A DNA stretch of 64,000 nt. Source: Phoronis australis. Lineage: Eukaryota > Phoronida > Phoronidae. This document shows, one piece after another, positions 1 to 11,631 of the stretch. The stretch covers positions 35,374-99,373 of the forward strand of contig NMRA01000919.1 in the NCBI GenBank assembly GCA_002633005.1, read 5' to 3'. A model generated the notes under the pieces. The model worked only from the letters and a program-made list of their open reading frames with translations. It was not told the origin of the DNA and ran no database searches. The translations under genes were made by a program, and so were the position numbers. Position 1 is the first letter of the stretch; each line of letters starts with the position of its first letter.

Positions 1-2411
1 TTAGAAAGTAAAAATATGACCTAAGGTTATTTTTAATGGCTGAAAAATTTCAATTTCATGGGTGAGATGGACGTACGGGACGGACGTACAAATTTGCTGT
101 ACGTCTATCATACAATTTCTGACTAAACGAATAATCCCAGGGATGAAAAATTTTGGTCAATAGTATTGAGCAACAAATTAAAAAAGAATCTGAACTTATT
201 TTAATTTGAGAATCTGAAATTATTCTAATTTTGATTAAAAACATTTAACGTAACTAAACTTTTTAACACTTTTGTGATGGACGTACGGCATCATGATATC
301 CAGGAATTGACCTTTGACCCCAAAAGGTCAGCGATGTGCCAAAGTTGAAATGTTATTTTTTATAAAGTTTGGGGTTCATGCACAAATTTGATAGTATCGT
401 GAAACCCCCATAATTAGCTTTTTTACGACAATAATTAGCAACACACATGAAAATCGAGCTAATTTTCTGGGTGAAGTGACCCCAAAAAATGGGTCCATTT
501 AGACAAAAAATTGAAAGTTATAGGACAGTCAAATGTGGTTCCTGAAACTAGCGACAATGGGTTTTTAGATGAAACCAGAAATGTTAGTGTAACCACACTT
601 CTAATTTTTTGTCTCGAGGTTGACCTTTTCACGGAATTGCCCAAATATAAATTGAAACTGACGCTGCATACATGTATGTAAGGGCACCAAGTACACACAG
701 TAGTAGTGTCTCAACCAACCAAGCCTATTGTCAACAAGTGTAAAACAACTGAACACACATAAAATGTTCTAATGATGAGGTCCTAACCACCTTTCAAAAT
801 GTAATCGCCGTACACAAAATATTCCTTTTGAACTCAACATATTTTAGCAACAGCAGCGATGAGCTGAAACTTTCCGTTTCTACAAGTACATTAGGTCATC
901 AGAAAGTTGAAACTTTCTCGCTCGCATGTGGCTGAAGCCGTACATCGTTAGTGGGATTAATTAAAAGCTTGCAAGTGTTTTCATCCCATTCAAAGTCGGT
1001 TTCTATAATTCATGAATCGACAAATGGCTCGATTCTTTCGTTGCTCAAGGGTTTCCATTTGCAAGTTTACTTGAGGATATGGGTACAGTACCTGTGTAAT
1101 ATTTAATTGTGTGGTGCAGACAGCACCTCACTCTCATTGTTGTCCCAATTATGTTGATACATATTTAGTTTATATTATAACTATATTTTTCCAATACCAT
1201 TTTGTGAGCAAGACTTCCAATAGTCCCTTTCTTATCAGAACCGTATAGAAAAACAGTATTGTTATACTGAATAGCTTCAATACTGAAGATATACATCTAA
1301 CCAGGAAGTCATTACCAGGAAGGGACAAGTTACTGTTTTGGCGCATTTTAACGTGTTTCCAAATGACTTTCCGATCTCACTAAATTGTCCCCTCAATATA
1401 CGCCAGCTGAAAGCGGAAAGGCGTAATCGAGCGTGATTTTTAACAAAAGAAGTTCCTTGACTACGGAGGAATTTATTCCAAGAACAAATATATCTGGTTG
1501 CATGTTTACGAATTATTCTAGGGCGATACCTTATTTTGACAGGGGTGACTAATGGTTTTGTAAACTTAACGTTACAGTCAGACATGTGCGCCTTTCCCAA
1601 CCACAGGTCGCGTCACGATATGCATAGTTGCTCGCATTTTTCGTGGATGAGGGTGAATTCAAGAGGTGAACGTGATCCAGTCATATACATGTACAGACAG
1701 AGAGAAAATACAAAATAACGAGAGCGCTCAGAGAAGCGACACTTGGCGAAATTACGCGAAAACAGGACGATCGGGAGGACGACGACGACGACGATCATGA
1801 CGACTAGCGAGAAATGATGAATATCTTATGAAAGCCCGTTTAAAACTCTATCGAACTGTACAGATTTTTGATCGGTTAATACAGATGGCAAGAAAATCCC
1901 GGCACACAAAACTATTTGCAAAAAACGCCAAATTTGACAATTTTCTCCCTGAAATAACCACTTCCCTGCAAGTGCTAGAAAAAGTCTGACTACAGATTCA
2001 GAGTGCTCGTCCTCACTAGATTGTAACTATGTGGTCATAGTAAGCCTCTTACCAGCTACTTTTTTGGCAAATTTATCTGACTGACAGCCACCTGAAATCG
2101 CACCCGCTTTCTCGGACAGCAGACGACAGGTGTTGATAGCAAATGACAGCCACCAGTTTGCATCAAAAGTAGGTAAAACGTGGCTTTTCTCATTCAAAAA
2201 CACAAGTAAATAAGTTTCTTGGCAATCGTTGTCAACAATTTCCTCAAACCACCCGCCAAACCTGACACACGCCCTCAACATAAATTCTACGGACTAGAAA
2301 ATGCTCCGTGGCCGCGGCTTGACTGTTCAGTGCTACCTACAGTCTTGAGCGACAATAGGCAAAATTAACGACGATGATGATTGTGATGATGAAGGTGGCG
2401 ATTATGAACAA
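1..2411. other. No gene recognised
   Basis: Open frames here are short (up to about 107 codons on the minus strand at 1277-1600), lack recognisable domains and are not flanked by convincing splice sites. Purine-rich and AT-rich unique-looking sequence; nothing else supported. Confidence 0.5.
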
Positions 2412-2470
2412 CTAAGTTCGTCGTATGAATGTTATGATGTGACATCATAACATTCATACGACGAACTTAG
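2412..2470. repeat. Near-zero-loop perfect inverted repeat (29-bp arms)
   Basis: Bases 2412-2440 are the exact reverse complement of 2442-2470, with a single G between them. The arm starts ctaagttcgtcgtatgaatg. Such a sequence would extrude as a cruciform. No target-site duplication or transposon body is seen, so it may be a template-switch palindrome rather than a mobile element. Confidence 0.9.
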
Positions 2471-2692
2471 ATGTCATAAATTAGTAAGAAATAAGCTACA
2501 GTCTTGTTCAAATAAACTAAGTAAGTTTTCAAGAGGGAAAGGAATACCGTCAAAAATCTCACAATGCAGGCTAAGCCGACCCAGCCAAATGGGCGTCCCC
2601 AACTGCAGAATTTTGGAAAATGTGTCCTATCCAGGCCACCTCTTGGCAAGAAACGTAGGTGTGCGTTCTTTCCTTTGATTGGTTGGTTTCAT

Positions 2693-3180
2693 TCTGCTTT
2701 GGCAGCCACGTCCCCAAGCTTCAAGATGGCGCTGAACGGTTTAGGCATTTGAGCGCAAAGATTAGCCGCTGCCTTGACGTCATTAAACCAAAGGCAAATT
2801 TTAATTATTTTCACAGGCGTTGTTACTGCCAATCATGAAGCACAAGGCATTGTTTTGACTATTGTTTGAAATAAAGGTGGTAGGCGTACTTATTTTCAAA
2901 TCTTTTTTCATTAATACTATCATAGTAATTAATCAGTTTTGGAATAAAAAATGCAATACTTTAGACTTAAATTACTCCAATATACCGTTATCTTTTATTT
3001 TTTATATTATACGGCAAAAATTTTCAAAGGTAATATTACCTTATATTACTCGTGATATTCTGGCGATTTCCGTCAAAATGTGTCAGAGTTCTGAAACATT
3101 TCTTTCCCAGAAACCAAGCCTCAAATGGCTAAACCGATCAGCGCCATCTTGAGGCTTGGGGACAAGGCTGTCTGCTCTGG
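2693..3180. mobile_element. hAT-like MITE, 468 bp, with target-site duplication
   Basis: The element body is 2703-3170. Its ends form an imperfect terminal inverted repeat of about 50 bp, reading CAGCC at the left and GGCTG at the right, with the shared inner block tcaagatggcgctga. The interior is AT-rich and non-coding. The flanks are tctgctttgg (2693-2702) and tctgctctgg (3171-3180), a direct repeat of 8-10 bp with one mismatch, as expected for a hAT-type insertion. No transposase is encoded, so it depended on one in trans. Class is inferred from the CAG-type ends and the TSD length. Confidence 0.75.
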
Positions 3181-4656
3181 ATGACCGTTATCTCACATGA
3201 TGTATCCGTTTATGTAAATTGACCAATTTCATAGTATGCTTTACACAGAGGACCAATACCACGTTATATTGATGGATCTCTCCTGGTTACATATAACAAA
3301 GAATCCCAAGGATTAGCATTGTCGTTATAACTAATTTGGACATACTGAGTAGTTTTAAGCTCACCAGCGAAAATTATTTCCAAGTAAATAATGTAAAAAT
3401 ACGCGGGCGATCCCCAAATGTAATGTCAGAACATTAACGTTTTAAGGTTTCAAAACCAATACATTGACCTCTAAAACCCACACGGACACTGGACTGAAGG
3501 ATTGAGTTAAATAGAAACCGGGCCGTTCAGTGATTGCCGTAGCTGGACGATGATTTCTCAACTTCGATCGGAGTCGCCGTCCACTCTTGGTATCTCAAAA
3601 GTTGCTCTTAGCTGTTATAATTGTGCAGCACAGAGCAATTATCGCATTAGGGAGCTGGGGGGAGGTGGACGGGGTAGCTATAGTCCAAATGCTGGATGAA
3701 TAATTGAAATGTCAAGGACACAAACTGCTAATGTTTTAAGGCGTTTCCTTCTGAAATTGTACTTGTATCCCTCGTGTAAAGCTAGTATGGAATCCTCCTG
3801 CGATGGGTTTTTATTCCTTGACAACAGTTTTGATTCCATGCGTGTTTACATTAATGGATTCATTCGGTGTAGTAGAGAGTTGGCTTTTTTCTAGTGACAT
3901 CAGATAAAAAGCGAGCCTCGCTCTAAAAAAAAACAAAAAAACACTGACATCAGACCTCCGGACACCGGTGTTAGTTGTCTGGAATACGGACTAAGCGGGA
4001 GTATGATTGTGTTCCGAGAAAGTGTAACGTGAAGGCTTTTACTTTGTGGCTGTTACGATTAACTCCAACTGAATGCTTTTCTTGCTATTTGTGGAATAAA
4101 TTCATGTTGTTTGCCCTACAGAAGTAGACGAGGAATTTACCAAGAGTATAAAATCAGCAAATCCTGACTTGTGTTTGAGGCCGTACTCTTTACCCAGTCA
4201 TAACAACTACCCTAAAACGTTTATCTTGGCGAGGTTTTGTTGCAGACACGTTTATCGAAGCACAATAAACATATCTTAGTCAAATACATTGGACCAGTTT
4301 CCGTTTTTCTACAGGTCAAATAAGGGCAATGTGCTCTGTTTTCTGGGATTCGATATCGTAATAATTGTGGAGAATGTCGTTAGTAATGAATAATTATTGG
4401 CTACTAAATCATTTGATCATAACTGTAAACAATGTGTCACCTTGGTTCTGGCGACAGGCATTACATAATGCAACATTTTCAAAAGGTCAGAATTCGATGC
4501 AACGAAAAATGTTCCATTTTCAATATCACCTATCACAAAATCAGATATTAGTGTGAGATTTGTAAAAAGGGTTCAAAAATACATTGTACATGTACGGTAA
4601 TATTAGAATGTAAGGCCAAGTAAAGACGTGGGCTTGGATGGGGGAATTGGTGGTAT
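3181..4656. other. No gene recognised
   Basis: Only short open frames without domains. Nothing structured noted. Confidence 0.5.
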
Positions 4657-4694
4657 CAGGAAGAGATAACCAGGATCCTGGTTATCTCTTCCTG
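4657..4694. repeat. 38-bp perfect palindrome centred on GGATCC
   Basis: The sequence starting caggaagagataaccagga is followed immediately by its exact reverse complement with no spacer, the centre being GGATCC at 4673-4678. It could be a genuine cruciform or a template-switch product. Because the centre is a common restriction site, a cloning or assembly junction is an alternative. Confidence 0.9.
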
Positions 4695-5699
4695 GTGGTA
4701 TGCATATTTTAATGAGCAACGAAACTGGGAAGTTCGGAGTTCAAGATATGACGGACAACATGGCAAGAATTGTATGATGACACGTGGCTTTCCTCAGACT
4801 CCCGATCTCTGCCTGGTGGTTTGGTAATTGACCCAATTGTGCAGCACGCCCAGCAGAGGAAGATACAATGCATTATTGCAACATTAAACAAACGTTAGAA
4901 GTCACATTCCTTGTCCAATTTGCAAAATTCAAAAACTTAGTCCCGTTTGCATATAACGAACTATTCCCCCATGCTATTTACAGACGTTCAAAACGAAAAT
5001 TTAAAAATACTATTGTCGCCCCTAATATGTTTATGATCATCTCATTATTTAGAGAACAAATAACATCAGCAGCCTGTAACCACAACAGCATGGTGTCTTT
5101 GATCTGAATCGACAAATGCTGTGGTGCGCAAACCGGTCGAGTTGCCCAGTCTCAACCGGATAGGGTGTCAACGAAGAAATCTTTTCATGAACCGATTTTG
5201 AATTGACGTAATCATTCTACTGGTTTTTATATATATTTGAAGGAGCAAATAGTGTTTAAATTCTTCATAATTTCATCGATAGTTAGTCAGCGCGACTTGT
5301 AACTCCAAAAAGCAAAGTTACTAGGGCAACAGCACCATTGTCAACTTCTCTACGTTTCTAGGGATGATCCTAAAAAATGCCTTGAGCGTTTGTGTAGATG
5401 TTTGCCTCGATGAAGCACGTCCTTACTAACTCCCGTTTTGGGAGAACCACGTCCAACACAAACCTCGTTCCCTTTCAATTTCTTCGAATAATCTCTCGAC
5501 ATGACTACCGCCAATCTCAAAATTAGATTGGTGATCTTGACCGTCAAACTACAATACCTGGTTGCCATGGTACCTGCACCCAAGTCCGCTTGTACCCTAG
5601 GCGTGGCTGTCTGATTCTACTAAGACTGCCTTCAAGCCTGAAATTACTGATTTCCGCGGGCCAAATACCTCGTTACCATGACATTTGGTGTTACGTTCC
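4695..5699. other. No gene recognised
   Basis: Short open frames only on both strands, with no domain or repeat recognised. Confidence 0.5.
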
Positions 5700-5905
5700 C
5701 ACTACACAAGTGTTGAATAAATATTTATTCAAGTAATTATGATCGCATCACAATATACAAAAAATTATAGGAATTGTCTCCATAACTAGAAGTTAACGTA
5801 TTTACTCAGAGACTTTGTAATTTTGCTCAAATGCGATTTGGTTATTTTTCAGACAGTTGTGTGGAGTTTGATTTTTGTCTTAAGTCCACTTTTTGTGAAA
5901 TAGAA
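5700..5905. mobile_element. Degenerate MITE copy related to 26.5-27.0 kb
   Basis: The stretch contains ataactagaagt near 5783 and ends in gtcttaagtccactttttgt. These match in order the corresponding parts of the elements at 26562-26957, where the same terminal block gtcttaagtcacttttcatg is seen. Only one terminus is clear here, so the boundaries are approximate. Confidence 0.45.
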
Positions 5906-6532
5906 ACCAGCACGCCACAAAGACTTGCAAAATTCGTGTCAAATGAAGGTCATAACATATCAAATATTGGTTGTGAAGAGAAGTGAACCACGGTTGTTAA
6001 TTCTGCTGAGAATCAATGAAAAAATGTGTGTATTGTTCGTACAGAGAACGCTAATTTCTTATTTTAGGTAATTGTAGAAATAGGCTTTCTTCGTTAATAT
6101 TCGTTCATGATAATCTCTTTGTAATGTTTAGCTTAGTCACGGTCCAGTTCATAGTTTTCAAGGGTCGTGCGGCATTGCACAAATGCGTGTCCTTACTACT
6201 TCACCTATCACCTTTCCATGTTCACTTTACTGTATACTTGTATATGTTTTATGATTATTGGCAATGCGTCGCATCAAATCTTATAGCACCATTACCACTT
6301 TACAAAAAATTGTCTATTTGCTAGTTCAAATACGTGTGAAGTAAAGAACGACAGATGTACTTCTACAACTAGCTCCGGTGTTTATTTCAATAAAGAACAC
6401 GTAAACGTATTGGTACTTTCACACAGAAAGGCAACGGAAAGGTTCCTGTGCCTTCTCAGAGGAGATTGTTCCGGGGGAGGGAAAAGATTTCCTTTCCCAG
6501 TCATTACCAAAACAACCTCCAACCATCACAGA
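5906..6532. other. No gene recognised
   Basis: AT-rich sequence with short open frames; nothing supported. Confidence 0.5.
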
Positions 6533-6560
6533 GGCGGATCTAGGATATCACAAGGGAGGG
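6533..6560 (+). mobile_element. Terminus of a CAGTGGCGGAT-type MITE
   Basis: The motif aggcggatctaggata matches the ends of the small elements described at 34989, 37582, 49022 and 58831. The opposite terminus was not located nearby, so this is a relic or truncated copy. Confidence 0.45.
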
Positions 6561-6632
6561 GGGACGAACATTTTGTCTGTAAGCATTTGCGTTCCCCACG
6601 ATTGTAGATGCGCATAGCACCGAATGGGGAGG

Positions 6633-6683
6633 AAAATTTCCTAGGCGGGAGGGGGGCAAACCCCCTCCCGCCTAGGAAATTTT
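6633..6683. repeat. 23-bp perfect hairpin, 5-nt loop
   Basis: Bases 6633-6655 pair perfectly with 6661-6683 around the loop gcaaa. The arms contain cctaggcgggaggggg and its complement. It sits 70 bp inside the MITE-like terminus at 6533 and may be part of that element. Confidence 0.9.
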
Positions 6684-6794
6684 TCTGTTTTTCCTATAAA
6701 AATCAAGCATTTTCCTTGATTCCTGAAGTATTATCTAAGAAAAAAAGGCAAAAAAAAAAACACGGAGATCGTGTCAAACAGGGACAACTGCAAA

Positions 6795-6865
6795 TACCAC
6801 AGACTCAAACTCACGACCTGGCGTATAGAACGCGCGTGCTATACCACTACACCACCAAGATCTAG
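6795..6865 (-). repeat. tRNA-derived SINE or tRNA pseudogene
   Basis: Read on the minus strand, tggtgtagtggtatagca matches a Pol III A box (TGGTGTAGTGG) with a D-arm-like fold. About 30 nt on, gtgagtttgagtctg resembles a B box, though it is diverged from GGTTCGAATCC. A T-run about 45 nt further downstream could serve as a Pol III terminator. The anticodon-like arm has only a 3-4 bp stem, so a functional tRNA is unlikely. It adjoins repeat copy R1 at 6890. Confidence 0.5.
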
Positions 6866-6889
6866 CCTAACTCCTATTTCGATAATAAG

Positions 6890-7380
6890 AGACCTACTTC
6901 TTTATGGTCCACAGCGTTTGCGCGCGAAACCTACTTCTTTTTGCAATGCTTATTGCATGTTTTATATTTTGTGCAATCGGTTCGTAACAAAGTGGTTGTA
7001 TTTAAAATAGACTTCAACTGCTCAAAAGACAAAATCCGTTTTTCGTGTTGGCAATAATGACGGGATTGCTTTGGAAATCGTCTTAAGTTAAGGTTTGACA
7101 AAGAGAGGATTATGAGTTCTTGAGTGATTCACTATGGCTTCGATTAAAATTCACATCTTACCAGCAGCTTCTGTGTTTCCATCGTCACTCAGGTTTCATT
7201 TTCTTTAAAAAATGAAGTAATTTTCTTCATTGCACAGTGGAGCAGACGACGGAAACAGAGTCGTAGTGCGCAGCGCCACTGCCGGTCTCCTGGGATATCG
7301 CGAGAGAGCCTATCCTTAGCCAAAATTCCGTTACGATTGCGCCGTGTTCGGAATATGACACTTGAAATTGGATCTGAGCC
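6890..7380 (+). repeat. Dispersed repeat R1, copy 1
   Basis: This segment is repeated in inverted orientation at 29458-29915. Shared blocks include gcgcgcgaaacctacttctt, ttgctttggaaatcgtctta and cattgcacagtggagcagac. The last 150 bases of both copies are GC-richer, with an open frame in each copy, but I do not recognise a protein. It is probably a fragment of an unidentified mobile element. Confidence 0.75.
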
Positions 7381-7902
7381 CAAGCAGCCAAAGCTAACGT
7401 TTTCTGTTGTTTCAAATCGTCGCCTATGCGACTTACGACTTAGAGTGATTCTAACACTGAAGGAAGAAATTTTGAAACTGACGGGGTAATTTCGAGTGAT
7501 TTTTATTTTTTTTTTCAAATGTCAATTGGGCGATATTCGGCTACAAAACCGAGATGCCTGCGCACAATAACTTATTGCTTGACANCGGGGTTAATTAATA
7601 AATTCAACATTTCCTACGTTCTTGCTGTTTTACTTTTTGCGGCAGCCACGGGATCCGCTTATGCATCACCCACGTCGCCAACCCTCATCGGTCTGCTCCA
7701 AGCAGCCAAAGCTAACGTTTTCTGTTGTTTCAAATCGTCGCCTATGCGACTTACGACTTAGAGTGATTCTAACACTGAAGGAAGAAATTTTGAAACTGAC
7801 GGGGTAATTTCGAGTGATTTTTATTTTTTTTTCAAATGTCAATTGGGCGATATTCGGCTACAAAACCGAGATGCCTGCGCACAATAACTTATTGCTTGAC
7901 AA
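7378..7902. repeat. Direct duplication around a single-N joint
   Basis: Bases from 7378 to 7584 (starting caagcagccaaagctaac) recur almost exactly from 7697 to 7902. The unknown base at 7585 lies exactly where the first copy stops matching. This is the usual signature of two overlapping haplotype contigs joined end to end, so the duplication is probably an assembly artefact. Confidence 0.75.
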
Positions 7903-8160
7903 TATCAGGAATTTAATCCGCGACCTCGCCGAATGTTAGACCTCAGAGAAACAGTTACAGTAAAATCGTTCTACTGTAGAGTGTCAAACTTGTTTTGTCT
8001 GAATTTGACAAGTCGCAGATTATAGGCTAACTAAAGCCTTCTCAGTTTCATATTGACCTCAATCTTCAATACCCTCACTGGTACTGTCCTCTGTTTCGAG
8101 GCTGTTGAGCCTAACTTTGGTTGAACGTCAATTATACTGTAAAACAAGACTGTATAAGAC

Positions 8161-8606
8161 AACATAATATTATGCGGTAACAGATACATTTCAGGGTGGC
8201 TTAGACGGTGTCACACGTGTATTGACTACATGCAAGGCATTACATCATCACAGAATCCGTGGACTGATTCGGACCTGGACTGGCCCTGAATGCAGCCGTT
8301 CTCTTTGTAAAAACTCCAGGTTATGCTGTAGTTAGTGTATACAATTACTTTTTCTGATTTATCTAGATTAGAGCATTTACACGTGTACCTATTATCGTTT
8401 ATGCTTATTAGACCCTAGTCTATACTTTAGCGATTACGACAACTTAACATTTATTTAAAATTATATCTCTGTGTTATTCTCCACCATTAGCTTAAGTTAC
8501 ATTTTCTTCATGTTTCTGTTAATTTAATGGCGAAGAAATAATCCAACAGGCTAATGTAAATATGTTCTCCGAACGACGTTAAATAAAGATTCTTGATTCT
8601 TGAAAG
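8161..8606 (+). mobile_element. Possible non-LTR retrotransposon 3' end
   Basis: The segment ends in aaataaagattcttgattct followed by another ttga, that is, an AATAAA-like signal plus a short tandem of ATTCTTG. CR1/L2-type LINEs typically end this way. No reverse transcriptase sequence is readable upstream, so only the 3' UTR would be present. Confidence 0.3.
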
Positions 8607-10129
8607 AGTTAAGCGCATGCCAATCGCCATCTAAATAAACATTTACTAAAATACAAATGAAAGTCAAAATTACACATAGTGAAAGTTTCAAAACCGATAT
8701 TGGATACCAATGACTTCTGTCTCTTTAGAAATTCCAAAACAAGTGTCCATACGTGGTTTCGAGAAAGAAAACCAAAAAATTCACAATTGTCTTTAAAGTA
8801 CTTGAACTGAAATCTGGTCTATGATTTTTCGCATCAGTGCAACAATGAAATGGCAACAAGTTCTAACAACTGCGAATTGCAAGTACTCAATCTAAATGCT
8901 TTTAGAAATGCCAACTCGCTCAAAGTCTAGTAATTCAAACCGCCTCTAAATAAAAGAAACATTCTTTTACAGACAGCGGAAAAACAGTATAGTAAGGTTA
9001 AGTTCGTGCTAAAGTTTTCGAAACGTGGATATTTTACAAGAATATCGATTTTGCGAAGATTCCGATTTTGTATCAATTAAATTCATAGCAAGAACGAACT
9101 GTTGATTCACTCATGCAGATAAAAGGGTTAACCGATAAAAGAACCAACTCGTGATTTCTTTAGGCACATTTTGGTGCCATTAAACGCACTTGTTTCCGAT
9201 AATGTCAAGCGTCTGGTGGTTCATCCAGTTTGCACAGGTGGGCCCTAACTGGTTGTTCTATATTGGATGATAACATCCTCTGGTTCCATCTATAGCTTAG
9301 TTTACTCTGAAACATGATGCAGCAAAACCTGTACTCTCGCCATTGTAATACCGATAAATCACTTACCGACTCTAAGCACAACCGGCAACCTCCTACGCTT
9401 ACTATTGCCCATGTCGACGTCTGGAGCAGGTTTGAACTCGATCAAGGCAGCGGTTCGTTGACGTTTGGCTCCGAGGTTGCGGGCGCTACAATTGATATCT
9501 TGGTTCTGGTTCACGGGCATCCATCATCATTCGTCACGTGACTTCCTTGCCCCAGTTTGAGCACACCGGACAACGAACACGTGTTAGTCCATGTCATTCT
9601 GATTATATTAAGCCATGCCACAAACACCACCCTGACTAACCGAAATTATATCAAATTACACTCTCTTTTTCTGAGTGCACGAGTGAAAGTGCATTATTAT
9701 TCGCTAGTGTATAAAAATTGAAACACACTCTTCTTGCAACCAATTAGTCCCCAGACAGCCGAACATTTAATTTATGTAGAGTGATTTCAACGGCATGACT
9801 AAATTGCTATGTTATTGAACAATATAAAATATATGTTTTAGTAACGTAAAGCAATAGACGATGATTAAAAAACAATTTGGGGCGTTACAAATTGGAGGGC
9901 ACTGATAGAGTGTTCCTCGATAAATCCCCGTGTACATGTATGTGCAGCACCTCATTTCACACCAACGCCAATTTACACCCCAGTGTCTACTGAGGGGGAA
10001 AACCATATGAGCTCACGCTATAAACATTTCCAAGCGACACAAGCAATTTTTGCGTGAATAATCACTGAGAGCCCCGGCCGCAGATTTCGATCGCACTTGG
10101 AGCCAGCTCTCTGGAGTGTGCAGCTAAGT
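8607..10129. other. No gene recognised
   Basis: Short open frames only; AT-rich. Nothing supported. Confidence 0.5.
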
Positions 10130-10148
10130 ATGGCCGAAGGTGACCAAG
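10130..10148 (+). CDS. Candidate first coding exon of an unidentified gene
   Basis: An ATG at 10130 opens the frame MAEGDQ and stops at a strong splice donor (CCAAG then gtaagt at 10149). The 60 bases upstream are GC-rich, as in a promoter or 5' UTR. A short first coding exon would look like this, but no downstream exon on the plus strand could be joined to it before the retrotransposon at 12.9 kb. Chance occurrence is quite possible. Confidence 0.2.
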
Positions 10149-11494
10149 GTAAGTCTCAAAAGATTAGGATTACAATTTTACCATTTTTGAATATTGAAAG
10201 TCATAATTTTACTAGCTTCTCAGACTGGATTTACTCACTGGTTAACTGAAGGCCTACACCCATACTAGTAGGCGCATGAGTATTTTAGTTAGGGGACGTG
10301 ATTAGAACACATGTGGCGCACCTCAGTCAAGATCAATATTCCAGTTCAACTTGCCACCGCTTTCGCCCCGGCTCACCGGTCGTCACCAGTTTTGGCCGGT
10401 TACGCTCCCCTTCCCAGTGGCCCCCGTTTCTCTTCTAGTATGTCCATTCATAATTTTCATCCGTATCAAATTCTGTCGCCATAAATTGAGAAAGAATTCA
10501 TCAGTATTTTCGTCTCCTTTCTATGACGGGTGCGATGCGCCTCTTCTGGTTCCCAGCTTTGTAAGTGGCTCGGAGAGGCCGGGCGGGGGGTGTCATCCTT
10601 TTCCACACTTTTTACGTTCATGCAAAATTATTTAAACAAGTAAACGTAGGAGAAAGGGCAATCGTTTGAAATTCGTAATTGCAAATACGATCAGTGATCT
10701 TTCCAAATGTTGTGGTCATGTAACGGCATTTTAAATAAATTCAATCATTGCAGGCCCATTGAATATATTCCAATGTTTTTGTGGCAAACGAGTATATGTA
10801 GTTAAGTAATAGCAAGCTTTTGTTGAATTTAAATTGCCCATTGAAAATCGATTAAGGTTCATTCTAAGTTCTTTTTGATAGACACACACTGGCTCCTTGT
10901 CACAGCTTTCCGCGCCCTCTAGCTGGCAAGTATGTATACTGTCTAAGCCGCTTGGGAAGCCGACCTGCTTAGATTGGGTGTACATATACGTGTTTATAAA
11001 AAACACGTGAGCGGAGTATCAGATAAAAAGTAACTCTCTGTCTTGTACAATGAGGTAAACACCGTTGATGAACTTTGAATGGGATTAATTTAGTTGACAA
11101 ATACAAGTGAAAATTGTAGCATCAATCAATTAGCTGTCAACCAGATTATGAATTGTTTTTCTACTACATCTGCATGTAGCACGAGGCAACGCCAATGAAA
11201 ATGTTTTATTGGGTGTTTATTATGCTTAACACATGCTAGAGATCAAAGGCGTGTAAAGCTGAATACTGATACATGTAGAGCACCAGCCTAGATAAAAATA
11301 TCAATGTTTTGAGCAAAAATTTCTCAAAAATGTGTTAAAACATTTTACAAAATTGCAAAGTGAAAGAAAAGTAAGTTTCCATGGTCACAATCTTACATTA
11401 CCCTGATGGGAAGTACTTTTGCTCTACACATGATCATGAAACTTTAAGGTGACTTGTGTGAAACACAGTTTCTCTCGCTTTCCTTCTCCAAAGT
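10149..11494. other. No gene recognised
   Basis: AT-rich sequence with short open frames; nothing supported. Confidence 0.45.
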
Positions 11495-11631
11495 TCAACA
11501 GAAACAAATATCATGTTCATCAGAATCACTGCCTTCTTGCCACCATTCCTGTCTACAGTATTTCTTACCCATAATTCCTCGCCCCTTTCCAGGCTTGACG
11601 CCATCACTTTCTTGCACAGCTGGCAGTTCTC
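11495..11631 (-). CDS. Candidate terminal exon of an unidentified minus-strand gene
   Basis: On the minus strand a plausible acceptor (ccgctttttag at 11632) opens a frame of about 44 codons ending in TGA at 11497-11495. The product is charged and compositionally protein-like, with the stretches KPGKGRGIMGKKYCRQEWW and EGSDSDEHDICFC. I do not recognise the family and could not find a preceding exon. The long plus-strand frame over the same bases (11454-11885) has no recognisable content. Confidence 0.25.

Noticed and set aside
1277-1600. 107-codon minus-strand open frame
   Set aside because: No motif, no splice context and no second copy in the window.
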